From Ignavibacteria bacterium (GTDB lineage Bacteria; Bacteroidota; Ignavibacteria; Kapaibacteriales; Kapaibacteriaceae), in NCBI GenBank assembly GCA_016707005.1, contig JADJIQ010000005.1, positions 496,001 to 560,000 on the forward strand: DNA of 64,000 bases. Direction: 5' to 3'. The notes below the pieces were generated by a model, which was not told where the DNA came from, made no database searches, and saw only the letters and a program-made list of their open reading frames with translations. Made by a program: the position numbers and the translations under genes. This document shows positions 53,821 through 62,323 of the stretch, one piece after another; the first letter of the stretch is position 1, and every line of letters starts with the position of its first letter.

Positions 53821-55767
53821 ATGAAACAGTCTCTCCTCGCCCTTCTCACCATCGCCGCCATCCCGTTCCTAATAGCATGGCTTGTTCCGGATGAACATGT
53901 CATACGTCGTGAGTCCATTCGATCACTCCTCACCGAGATCTCTTCGAAGCTTCGGTCACGTAGTGTTGAATTCGACGATGTGTGTTTGGTTGCGCAATCA
54001 ACATCGGATCTACTCACGCTCAGAACGTCATACGCTGATCTCCGCATAGCGTACAAATCAGCAGAGCCCCTTCTCGAATACATTGACCCGATATCTGTTA
54101 CGACCTATATCAACGGGGCGCCCCTTCCCAAGCTCGATGTGAAATCGCAATTCGTTGATGTCCTTGAACCTCAAGGACTCCAGGTGATCGATGAACTACT
54201 CTATGGCGATGACACCCTTACAAGTGAAGACCTACAACAACTACGAGTATTGTCATCGAGTCTGCGCACTTCATTGCAAGCAGTTACGGGATTGATGATC
54301 ACGGCACCATGGACAGACAGAATGATCATCGAGGCGGCACGTTCGGGTGTGATGCGTATCACAACAATGGGCATCACGGGGTTCGACCGCCCTGCTTCCG
54401 ACCCAAGGATCATAGATGATCTCCCTGCTCTTGAGACTGTCAGACGTATGGCCGAACTCTTCCGTCAGGCTTTGGCGTCCCGTGGAGGAAAGGTTGCTCT
54501 TGTTGACATCGTCACGGAACTCATTGATTCCGCATCCTTAACCCTGAGATCATCCACATTCGATGACCTCGACCGAGCCGAGTTCATCCGCACTACACTC
54601 GATCCGCTCTATGGACGGCTCCTGAGCATCCAATTGGCATTGGAGATCGAACTATCCACGGAGATCGGTCCATCCGAGATCATCGTCAACCCTACAGCGA
54701 GAAGCATGTTTGCAACAGATGTGCTCTACCCTTCGGCATCAAGTGGGATCACACGTGCTTCGATCACGCCGAACCTTGTTGAACTTGGAAGAACGTTGTT
54801 CTTCGATCCCATTCTCTCGGCAACAGGAGAGCGTGCCTGTGCATCATGCCATGATCCGGCGCATGGGTTTACCGACGGACGACGAGCAAGTATGGCTATG
54901 GGTCGGACCGGAACACTCGATCGCAACACACCAACGCTCATCAATGCAGTTCACTCCCGACGGTTCTTTTCTGATCTTCTGGCAATGCGCGTACGCGACG
55001 TGATCGCACATGTTGTGACCAATGAAAAGGAATTCAACTCTACGTTATTGGAGATGGTTGGCAGACTCCGCACGTCTGATGAGTACATCTCACTCTTTTC
55101 GCAGGCCTTTGGCGGTAAAGGTCCGGCATCGGTTGATGCAACTAATGTGGGCATTGCTATAAGTGCATACCTAACAACATTGGTCTCATTTGACTCTCGG
55201 TTCGACAAGTATTTGCGAGGTGAAGCGGTATCTATTTCCGCATCGGAACGGCGCGGATTCTCCCTCTTCACTGGCAGGGCTGCATGTGCATCCTGTCACT
55301 TCCCACCAACCTATGCAGGATACGTTCCACCGTCATTCATCGATAGCGAATCCGAGATCATCGGTGTGCCACTTCGACACGATACGGTGAAGGCCATTGC
55401 TGATCCCGACCCGGGAAGGGCAGGCGGGATCGACCGCGAGAATGCTCTTATTTATCGCGGCTCATTCAAAACGCCAACCGTCCGCAACATTGCACTGACT
55501 GCCCCCTACTTCCATAATGGTGCCTATACGAATCTTGAGGATGTTGTGGATCTCTATGCTCGAGGTGGTGGACGTGGGATCGGCCTTGATGTGCCCTTTC
55601 AAACTTTGCCATTTGACAACCTGAACCTCAGCACTCAGGACCGTACAGATCTCATTGCATTCATGAACGCTCTCACAGATACTACAGGGCTTACAAGGCG
55701 TCCGTCGCGTCTCCCCAAGGTCTCCACTCCCTCATTACGCGATAGAGTGATAGGGGGCGAGTACTGA
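53821..55767 (+). CDS. Dihaem cytochrome c peroxidase/MauG-family protein with long N-terminal domain
   Basis: A 648-aa secreted or periplasmic enzyme. The start MKQSLLALLTIAAIPFLIAW at 53821; the upstream extension is unsupported. Haem motifs CASCHDPAHGF (Cys340) and CASCHFPP (Cys489) each bind one c-type haem. The final part has the FKTPTVRNIALTAPYFHNGAY segment with the distal Met/His region of CCP/MauG proteins. About 330 residues before the first haem are extra, helical and not recognised. It could reduce H2O2 or oxidise another protein. Stands alone behind the PhoX terminator. Confidence 0.9.
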   Translation: MKQSLLALLTIAAIPFLIAWLVPDEHVIRRESIRSLLTEISSKLRSRSVEFDDVCLVAQSTSDLLTLRTSYADLRIAYKSAEPLLEYIDPISVTTYINGAPLPKLDVKSQFVDVLEPQGLQVIDELLYGDDTLTSEDLQQLRVLSSSLRTSLQAVTGLMITAPWTDRMIIEAARSGVMRITTMGITGFDRPASDPRIIDDLPALETVRRMAELFRQALASRGGKVALVDIVTELIDSASLTLRSSTFDDLDRAEFIRTTLDPLYGRLLSIQLALEIELSTEIGPSEIIVNPTARSMFATDVLYPSASSGITRASITPNLVELGRTLFFDPILSATGERACASCHDPAHGFTDGRRASMAMGRTGTLDRNTPTLINAVHSRRFFSDLLAMRVRDVIAHVVTNEKEFNSTLLEMVGRLRTSDEYISLFSQAFGGKGPASVDATNVGIAISAYLTTLVSFDSRFDKYLRGEAVSISASERRGFSLFTGRAACASCHFPPTYAGYVPPSFIDSESEIIGVPLRHDTVKAIADPDPGRAGGIDRENALIYRGSFKTPTVRNIALTAPYFHNGAYTNLEDVVDLYARGGGRGIGLDVPFQTLPFDNLNLSTQDRTDLIAFMNALTDTTGLTRRPSRLPKVSTPSLRDRVIGGEY

Positions 55768-55777
55768 GCGTTCTTCC

Positions 55778-55784
55778 TAACTTG
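55778..55784 (+). promoter_or_regulatory. -7-like box 4 nt from the EEP-protein start
   Basis: TAACTTG, then GAAT, then ATG at 55789; one base shorter than TAnnTTTG. Fits the repeated leaderless arrangement. Confidence 0.35.
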
Positions 55785-55788
55785 GAAT

Positions 55789-56961
55789 ATGAAACGCCTC
55801 CTTGTTGCTCTGTCCTTCGTGGTGATGCTCGCTCTACCTGCACATGCGGTAGATACCGTTCGGGTCTGCACATACAACATCCTGAAATTCTCCCAGGACA
55901 ACGAAGACGGTAGGATACCGCAGTTCAAGAGAGTTCTCGACAGCATCCGACCTCACATCATGCTGAGTCAGGAAGTAGAGGACAACACGGCCGGACCCCG
56001 CTTTGTATCGGAAGTATTCACATGGGCTCCCTTCGCTTCGATCCCCTTCGTAGATGGTCCGGACACGGACCACATGGTCTTCTACAACCAGTCGATGTTC
56101 GATCTTGTTAGCTCACGGGTGATCCCTACAGAGTTGCGCAACATTCAAGAAGTAGTACTTGCACTGCGTCCACACGATCAAACCTTGGCAGATACAATCG
56201 TCCTGTATTCTGTCCACTTGAAAGCATCAGATGGCTCAGCAGAGGCAGCACAGCGATTGCGGGAGATCAACACATTGATCGCTACACTCACTACCAGACC
56301 TCACGTGATGATCTGTGGTGACTTTAATATTTATGGTCCAACTGAAGCTGCCTACACTGCCCTTGTTGGCCCAACAGCAACCAGGCGTTTTGTAGACCCA
56401 CTTGGTAACTCGTGGCGCCGCAACGATGCCTCGTTCTCCAAGATTTACACACAATGCACACGCAAAACAACACTTGGCTCATGCGGCGGTGGTGTTGATG
56501 GAGGCGTAGATGATCGGTTCGATCTCTTGCTAGCGAGTCAGGAACTCAGCTCGCGAGTACTTCCTCAGACGTACACGTCATTTGGTAATGACGGACTTGC
56601 TCGACTCAATGAGTCTATCGACGAACCAACGAACACACTTGTCAGTGCTGAGATGGCCGCCGCTCTCAAGTGTGCCTCGGATCATCTACCGTCCTACGTA
56701 GACGTGATCCTGGGAGATGTTCAAGCAGGTGTGGATGAAGGCGAGAATGCACTACTCACTGCGCACTGGCAAGCCCCCTACCTAAAGGTGGGAGGAATGC
56801 AGATCGGTGAACAGTATCGTGTGTTTTCGTCGACAGGAGTTCTGATAGCCACGATCACAGCACAGAACACTGAACAGCGGATCATGCTTTCAACAGTAGC
56901 AAGCGGTGTCTATTCGATCGTTGGTCTACGATCGCAGATCCGTTTCGCTGTCACTCGTTAG
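55789..56961 (+). CDS. Secreted endonuclease/exonuclease/phosphatase-family protein
   Basis: A 390-aa protein with signal peptide (residues 1-20, ALPAHA). EEP fold: CTYNILKFS near the start, catalytic Glu in MLSQEVED, MICGDFNIYG with Asp and Asn, and SDHLPSYV with the catalytic His. Known members are Mg-dependent nucleases and phosphodiesterases. The last 65 residues (YRVFSSTGVLIATITAQN, VASGVYSIVG) resemble a T9SS sorting domain. Between residues 205 and 275 the insert is Cys/Gly rich (TLGSCGGGVDGG). Its 3' end overlaps the TonB receptor by 4 bp. Confidence 0.9.
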   Translation: MKRLLVALSFVVMLALPAHAVDTVRVCTYNILKFSQDNEDGRIPQFKRVLDSIRPHIMLSQEVEDNTAGPRFVSEVFTWAPFASIPFVDGPDTDHMVFYNQSMFDLVSSRVIPTELRNIQEVVLALRPHDQTLADTIVLYSVHLKASDGSAEAAQRLREINTLIATLTTRPHVMICGDFNIYGPTEAAYTALVGPTATRRFVDPLGNSWRRNDASFSKIYTQCTRKTTLGSCGGGVDGGVDDRFDLLLASQELSSRVLPQTYTSFGNDGLARLNESIDEPTNTLVSAEMAAALKCASDHLPSYVDVILGDVQAGVDEGENALLTAHWQAPYLKVGGMQIGEQYRVFSSTGVLIATITAQNTEQRIMLSTVASGVYSIVGLRSQIRFAVTR

Positions 56962-58793
56962 TAGATCGACGCTTCGATACCGGCCCTGAACCAACGTGGT
57001 GCGATCGGCACCCATCCGGCCTCGATCATGGAGGTGTTCCAAAGATTGGATGCCTCGGCAAGAATGCGAACGCCGCCAAAAGCACGTTGAAGTCGGAGAT
57101 CACCGATACTCCGCATTACGCCATCTGTATAGCGCTCTACGATTCGCACAGTGAACGTACACAAAACGTCCAGTGGCATCGTAACATCTGCTCGGATGAT
57201 GCTCTGCCACCGAAGTTGATCACGTGTATAGCGGGTTTGAGCATTGGCCGTTGATTCCACGGATGCAAAGTTCACGGTCCACTGAAGCATGGTAAGGGGC
57301 GATGCATTCCACAGACGTTGCACGGGGATCGTTACAACACCTTCTATCCCTTGGATATCTACTGACTCAATGTTCTCAGCCACATAGATGTTTCCGGTAT
57401 CCAGTACGTAGTCGATAAGATCACGTCCATTGCGTATGAAACCCGATGCACGAAACTCAATGTTCTCGACCAATACGCTGCCACCAAGTTCTGCTGTGAT
57501 CGCATGCTCAGGAAGCAGCGCTGCATTGCCGCGCGTTGTTGGATCCTTGTAGTAGAGCTCTGTGTACGTTGGGATGCGGAAGGAGCGATTCACAGTAGCG
57601 AAAACCCTAAGGTCTACTGTAGGACGCCACTGCAGATCCGCGCCATATCCAACGCCGGGGGTACGGTCGCTGAAGCCCGTGATGTTGGCACCAACCGTAG
57701 CAAAGACATCTGACGTCAAAGGTGCACGGATCTCAGCGGACACACCTCCGCGCACGCGATCGTGGTCGCCAAGGTTGGAGCTGACGATGTTGTCTGCTCC
57801 GCCTTCTGCCCCTAACGTGAGTGTTGCGAACGAGTAGGTTCCAGTTACAAGGGCAGTAACCGTGGCTGAGTGCGTAGTGTGTGTGTTACGGTAGAACGCC
57901 GGATCATCTCTCTTGAGGAGGAATTCATCGGTGTTCGTTCTGTAGAGTCCAGCTACGCTCATAGTCCAGATTTCTGAAAGGGGCGTTGCAACCCGCAGAC
58001 CGGCCAACCATGTAAGCGTGTGCTCCCAAGCATCCGGAAAGCGAGGAGAATAAAACAACCCCGCACCAAAGCTCTTATCAACGATGCCACCCAACCAGTT
58101 CACTGTTGTTTCAGCGGTTGTCAGACCGCCGCTCAAAAACGCCGAGCCGAGTTTGAGGTCGGTGGACTGACGATATCCATTGTGTTTCACGTATTGTCCG
58201 GAAAGCACGTTGTGAACATCTCCTGTGAGAAGCGCAGCAGATGCACGACCTTCCAGATATCCGAAGTCTCCGCCGATCACCGAACCTGTTGACGATGATG
58301 CCGTAGGTATCCGTGGAATGATATTCACCACACCGTCCATTGCACCCGGACCAAAGAGTCGAGATGCGCCCCCTTTCACCACCTCTATCCGATCAATGTC
58401 TAAGGGGGCCAATGGCAGATTCAACTGATGATGACCCGTTTGCGGATCGGTTAGGCGCATACCATTCAAGAGCATTGTTGTCTGCTCATACGATCCACCA
58501 CGAATGGAAACGTCCGATTGAGCGCCGTATGGTCCACGTGTGCGTAAGTCTACACCCGGGACAAAGACAAGTGCATCTTGGATACTGCGTACCGGCAGAC
58601 GCTGAAGATCGTGGGCATGCATCACATCCACGGTACGTGCCACGTTGCTGAGTTCCAGTGGGACGCGTGATGCGGTGACAACCACCGTTGGACGTGTTGG
58701 GATGGTGTCCACCCTTGTTGAATCAACAACAAAGGCGGAACACACAGAAGCAGACGATAGGAGAAGCGCGAAAAGTGGTGATAGTCTGCGCAT
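56958..58793 (-). CDS. TonB-dependent outer-membrane receptor
   Basis: A 611-aa receptor. Signal peptide to about residue 20, then plug domain (VTASRVPLELSNVARTVDVM, GVDLRTRGPYGAQSDVSIRG, LNGMRLTDPQTGHH, IEVVKGGASRLFGPGAMDGVV) and a barrel ending FRAGIEASIY. The plug resembles the vitamin B12/siderophore type but substrate is not evident. It begins one base after the deoxyhypusine-synthase-like gene's stop, so it is co-transcribed with it. Confidence 0.94.
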   Translation of the reverse strand: MRRLSPLFALLLSSASVCSAFVVDSTRVDTIPTRPTVVVTASRVPLELSNVARTVDVMHAHDLQRLPVRSIQDALVFVPGVDLRTRGPYGAQSDVSIRGGSYEQTTMLLNGMRLTDPQTGHHQLNLPLAPLDIDRIEVVKGGASRLFGPGAMDGVVNIIPRIPTASSSTGSVIGGDFGYLEGRASAALLTGDVHNVLSGQYVKHNGYRQSTDLKLGSAFLSGGLTTAETTVNWLGGIVDKSFGAGLFYSPRFPDAWEHTLTWLAGLRVATPLSEIWTMSVAGLYRTNTDEFLLKRDDPAFYRNTHTTHSATVTALVTGTYSFATLTLGAEGGADNIVSSNLGDHDRVRGGVSAEIRAPLTSDVFATVGANITGFSDRTPGVGYGADLQWRPTVDLRVFATVNRSFRIPTYTELYYKDPTTRGNAALLPEHAITAELGGSVLVENIEFRASGFIRNGRDLIDYVLDTGNIYVAENIESVDIQGIEGVVTIPVQRLWNASPLTMLQWTVNFASVESTANAQTRYTRDQLRWQSIIRADVTMPLDVLCTFTVRIVERYTDGVMRSIGDLRLQRAFGGVRILAEASNLWNTSMIEAGWVPIAPRWFRAGIEASIY

Positions 58794-59768
58794 CTATTGA
58801 CCCAACAACCAGGCGAAGATCAGAGGAGCAACGATGGTGGCATCGGACTCGATGATGAACTTCGGTGTATTGATGTCGAGCTTACCCCATGTGATCTTCT
58901 CGTTCGGTACAGCACCTGAATACGATCCATAGGATGTGGTGCTATCCGAGATCTGGCAGAAGTACGACCAGAACGGCACATCGTGCCATTCGAGGTCTTG
59001 ATACATCATCGGAACAACGCAGATCGGGAAATCGCCGGCGATACCGCCACCGATCTGGAAGAAGCCCACGCCTTTGCCCGTTGAGTTCGCACGATACCAT
59101 TCGGTGAGCCACATCATGTAGTCGATGCCACTCTTCATCGTGGTCGAAACAAGCTCGCCCTTGATGCAGTAGGAGGCAAAGATGTTGCCCATAGTGGAGT
59201 CTTCCCACCCCGGACAGATGATGGGGAGGTTCTTCTCGGCTGCGGCAAGCATCCACGAGTTCTTTGGATCGATCTCATAATACTGCTCCATTTCCTTGCT
59301 GAGCAGCATCTTGTACATGTATTCATGTGGCAGATAGCGTTCTCCGGCATCTTGTGCATTCTTCCACTGCTTGAAGATGTGCTTCTGGATCCTTCGGAAT
59401 GCTTCTTCTTCCGGGATGCATGTATCTGTTACACGGTTGAAGCCCCCTTCAAGAAGGTCCCATTCATCCTGTGGAGACAGGTCTCGATAGTTCGGAACCC
59501 GTTTGTAGTGCGAGCGCGCTACAAGATTCATGATGTCTTCTTCAAGGTTGGCACCGGTACAAGAGATGATCTGCACCTTGTCCTGGCGGATCATTTCTGC
59601 GAGGGAGATGCCCAGCTCGGCTGTGCTCATGGCACCGGCAAGGGTCACCATCATCTTGCCGCCTTCGGCAAGGTGGGTTTCATACCCCTTGGCTGCATCC
59701 ACCAAGGCTGCTGCGTTGAAGTGTAGGTAGTTCTTTTCGATGAACTGTGAGATAGGTCCGCGTTGCAT
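58794..59768 (-). CDS. Deoxyhypusine synthase-like protein
   Basis: A 324-aa NAD-dependent spermidine-cleaving enzyme family. The start MQRGPISQFIEKNYLHFNAA at 59768 (SD TGGAG); upstream frame is not conserved. Seen: CTGANLEEDIMNL (the NAD motif equals human TTAGGVEEDLI), GFFQIGGGIAGDFP, and SGAVPNEKITWGKLD, where WGK holds the active-site Lys that takes the aminobutyl group in human DHS. Bacteria lack eIF5A, so the acceptor is different; related bacterial enzymes make homospermidine. Promoter TAGTTTTG is 23 nt upstream. Confidence 0.88.
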   Translation of the reverse strand: MQRGPISQFIEKNYLHFNAAALVDAAKGYETHLAEGGKMMVTLAGAMSTAELGISLAEMIRQDKVQIISCTGANLEEDIMNLVARSHYKRVPNYRDLSPQDEWDLLEGGFNRVTDTCIPEEEAFRRIQKHIFKQWKNAQDAGERYLPHEYMYKMLLSKEMEQYYEIDPKNSWMLAAAEKNLPIICPGWEDSTMGNIFASYCIKGELVSTTMKSGIDYMMWLTEWYRANSTGKGVGFFQIGGGIAGDFPICVVPMMYQDLEWHDVPFWSYFCQISDSTTSYGSYSGAVPNEKITWGKLDINTPKFIIESDATIVAPLIFAWLLGQ

Positions 59769-59791
59769 GGGGTGTCTCCAAAAGTGGCGTG

Positions 59792-59799
59792 CAAAACTA
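59792..59799 (-). promoter_or_regulatory. -7 box for the deoxyhypusine-synthase-like/TonB operon
   Basis: Minus strand TAGTTTTG, exact TAnnTTTG, 23 nt from the ATG at 59768. Two bases away from the divergent box of the PerM transporter. Confidence 0.5.
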
Positions 59800-59801
59800 G
59801 G

Positions 59802-59808
59802 TATATTG
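59802..59808 (+). promoter_or_regulatory. Divergent -7-like box 5 nt from the PerM start
   Basis: TATATTG, then ACTAC, then ATG at 59814. Lies back to back with TAGTTTTG on the other strand, so the two promoters cannot be occupied fully independently. Confidence 0.35.
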
Positions 59809-59813
59809 ACTAC

Positions 59814-60890
59814 ATGGACATCGTTCAACCTTGGCAACGACTTGTTGCCATCTCCTCACTCCTTCTGGCTATTGTAGCCGGCGGGTTCATCCTGCATACG
59901 CTCAATGGCATTCTTTTGCCATTTGTTCTGGCCGGATTCCTGTCAATGGTCTTCAAACCGCTGGTGCACAAGCTTCGAGCCTGGCGAGTCCCGTTTCCCC
60001 TTGTTATGCTCACGGTGATGCTCATTGCCGCCGGATCCTTATGGCTTATCTATCTCATCATCTCCCTCGGCGTTGAGCAATTCGCGTCTACCTCCGATTA
60101 CTACCTCCAGCAATTGAAGACCGTCACCTCTGATATTGAACACTCGGTAGGTTCACTCATGCGAACGGTAGGGGGCAAGGGGTCCTTCAAACTCGGAAGT
60201 CTTCTTACGCCGGAGTCGGCAACGAATTTTGCAACGGGACAGGTAGGCACGCTCCTTACCATTGTGAGCGACGGAGTGATGGTGTTGCTGTACCTGCTCT
60301 TCATGCTCGGCGCGAGCGAAGCATTTCCCGGCAAGATCGCTTCGGCTTTTCGTGGCGAGCGGGCAACTGTTGTTCTGCAGCTCTTTGAAACGCTGAATAC
60401 ACGCGTCCGCACGTACCTCGTGATGAAGACGGTCTTTAATCTCATCAATGCGGTTATTGCCTACATCATTCTTCTTGCATTCGACGTCGATTTCGCCCCC
60501 TTGATTGCACTGCTCACCTTCCTGTTTCATTACATACCCAACATCGGTTCACTGTTCACAACGATCCTCCCGGCATTCGTGTACCTTCTGCAGACCGGAA
60601 GCGTTCCGCAGGCATTGATACTCGCGTTGATCCTTGTTGTGATCCAGAACATCATCGGCAACGTGATCGAACCAAAGGTGATGGGCGATCGCTTGGAGCT
60701 AAGTCCAGTAGTTGTTCTCTTCTCCCTTCTCTTCTGGGGCTGGATGTGGGGCATTGTTGGAATGATCCTTTCGATCCCGATCATGTCTGCCCTGAAGGCA
60801 CTGCTAGAGACAATTCCATCTACAAGGCCACTAGCGATCCTCATGGGGTCCGGGGCAACACCGACGGTCGTTACTCCACCTACACCGTAA
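59814..60890 (+). CDS. AI-2E/PerM-family transporter
   Basis: A 358-aa membrane protein with about seven helices (SLLLAIVAGGFILHTL, LVMLTVMLIAAGSLWLIYL, and five in the second half). It has the LPFVLAGFLSMVFKPLVHKL and the signature LLFHYIPNIGSLFTTILP and VVLFSLLFWGWMWGIVGMILS of this family. Members export quorum signals or act as Na+/H+-coupled transporters; substrate unassigned here. Its TAA stop forms the start of the next gene's promoter. Confidence 0.92.
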   Translation: MDIVQPWQRLVAISSLLLAIVAGGFILHTLNGILLPFVLAGFLSMVFKPLVHKLRAWRVPFPLVMLTVMLIAAGSLWLIYLIISLGVEQFASTSDYYLQQLKTVTSDIEHSVGSLMRTVGGKGSFKLGSLLTPESATNFATGQVGTLLTIVSDGVMVLLYLLFMLGASEAFPGKIASAFRGERATVVLQLFETLNTRVRTYLVMKTVFNLINAVIAYIILLAFDVDFAPLIALLTFLFHYIPNIGSLFTTILPAFVYLLQTGSVPQALILALILVVIQNIIGNVIEPKVMGDRLELSPVVVLFSLLFWGWMWGIVGMILSIPIMSALKALLETIPSTRPLAILMGSGATPTVVTPPTP

Positions 60891-60895
60891 CTTTG
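60888..60895 (+). promoter_or_regulatory. TAnnTTTG box made from the upstream stop codon
   Basis: TAACTTTG (exact consensus), then CACG, then the ATG at 60900. Its first three bases are the TAA stop of the PerM-family gene. Strong candidate for a leaderless promoter driving ftsE-like/dapB/DUF1573/EVE. Confidence 0.55.
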
Positions 60896-60899
60896 CACG

Positions 60900-61586
60900 A
60901 TGCGAATTGAAGTCCGTAACGTGACCGTATCCTATGACGGTATCCCGGCACTCAACGATGCCTCGTTGACCATTGACGGAAGCGGCGTTGTGATGCTCAC
61001 GGGGCCTACCGGAGCCGGTAAGACAACACTCCTGCGTCTGTTGTATGGAGACCTGTTACCAACACAGGGCACAGTACTCATCGATGATGCGCCGACGGCA
61101 TCACTGCGCCCTTCACAAAAGCGCGCCATTCGCAGACGTCAGGGCATCGTTCAGCAGAACTGCAAACTTGTCTCCGACTATTCTGTCTTTGACAACGTTC
61201 TCATGCCCTATGCACTAGCAGGTCTCTCAAAGGCCGATGCAACGAGGGAGTGTCTCGGACTGCTGGCAGACATGAACATCAGCTATGTCCGACACAAGTT
61301 CCCCCATCAATTGTCCGGCGGAGAACGTCACCTCGTTGCCCTTGCACGAGCCATCGCCACCAAACCCGAGATCCTCATCGCCGATGAACCCACCGGTACG
61401 CTTGATGACGTTACCAGTGCAAGTGTGGCCAAGACCCTCCGATACTGTGTTGAAGGTGGAATGGCCCTTGTGATATCCACGCACAGCAGCGGGCTTGTGT
61501 CTGCGTTCCCCGAAGCAACGATCTGCTCGATCAATGACGGAGTTATCAAGATCCACGATCCACAGATCCAGGAGACAATCGCATGA
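60900..61586 (+). CDS. FtsE-like ABC ATPase
   Basis: A 228-aa ATPase: Walker A TGPTGAGKTT, Q-loop GIVQQNCKLVSDYSVFDNV, signature LSGGERHLVALARAI, Walker B ILIADEPTGTLD, His switch STH. Similar to FtsE (cell division) and LolD/MacB ATPases (short 225-230 aa, FDNV). No FtsX permease gene follows, which is unusual. It is coupled to dapB by an ATGA overlap. Confidence 0.9.
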   Translation: MRIEVRNVTVSYDGIPALNDASLTIDGSGVVMLTGPTGAGKTTLLRLLYGDLLPTQGTVLIDDAPTASLRPSQKRAIRRRQGIVQQNCKLVSDYSVFDNVLMPYALAGLSKADATRECLGLLADMNISYVRHKFPHQLSGGERHLVALARAIATKPEILIADEPTGTLDDVTSASVAKTLRYCVEGGMALVISTHSSGLVSAFPEATICSINDGVIKIHDPQIQETIA

Positions 61587-62323
61587 CGCGGATCGCTCTT
61601 ATCGGCTATGGAGCCATGGGTCATGAGATCGAACGGCTCGCCCCCTCCCTTGGATGTGATGTGACGAGGATCTTTGATGAACATCGACCGCTCACGGTAG
61701 ATGGTCCCAACGAATTCGATGTAGCGATAGATTTCACTCAACCGGACGCCGTCCTTCAGAATGTTCGTACCCTCTGTGCTATGAAGAAGTCCATTGTGAT
61801 CGGCACAACGGGCTGGTACGATCACCTTGCAGAGGTTAGGGGGCTAGTTGAATCCGCCCAGATCGGATGTGTATGGGGCTCGAATTTTAGCGTCGGCGTC
61901 CAAATGTTCCTACGCATCGTGCGGGCCGCGGCGATCATGGCACACGATGAACCCTCGTACGACGTTATGGTACACGAGTGGCACCACCACCGCAAGAAAG
62001 ACAGTCCAAGTGGCACTGCACTTACAGTTGCCAATGTCATCCTTGATGAAATGTTGCGTAAGGACCATATCGTGAGCGAGACACAACACGGAAAGATCGA
62101 CCCATCGGCGCTGCATGTTACGTCAACCAGAGGCGGTGAGGTGGTTGGCAAACACGTTGTGGTGCTCGATAGTGCCTTTGACTCCATTGACATCGTTCAC
62201 AATGCAAAGAACAGAAGCGGATTTGCTCATGGTTCGCTTGTTGCAGCCAATTGGATAGCAGACAAGAAGGGCTTCTACGATTTCTCTGAGGTATTTCCTC
62301 AGATAACCGAGAGTCGGTCATGA
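61583..62323 (+). CDS. dapB: 4-hydroxy-tetrahydrodipicolinate reductase
   Basis: Reduces the DapA product in lysine/diaminopimelate synthesis. 246 aa. N-terminal Rossmann GYGAMGHEI, IDFTQPDAV, then the substrate-binding HEWHHHRKKDSPSGTA with the catalytic His/Lys. Normal length. ATGA overlap on both sides, placing peptidoglycan precursor synthesis in an operon with an FtsE-like ATPase. Confidence 0.97.
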   Translation: MTRIALIGYGAMGHEIERLAPSLGCDVTRIFDEHRPLTVDGPNEFDVAIDFTQPDAVLQNVRTLCAMKKSIVIGTTGWYDHLAEVRGLVESAQIGCVWGSNFSVGVQMFLRIVRAAAIMAHDEPSYDVMVHEWHHHRKKDSPSGTALTVANVILDEMLRKDHIVSETQHGKIDPSALHVTSTRGGEVVGKHVVVLDSAFDSIDIVHNAKNRSGFAHGSLVAANWIADKKGFYDFSEVFPQITESRS

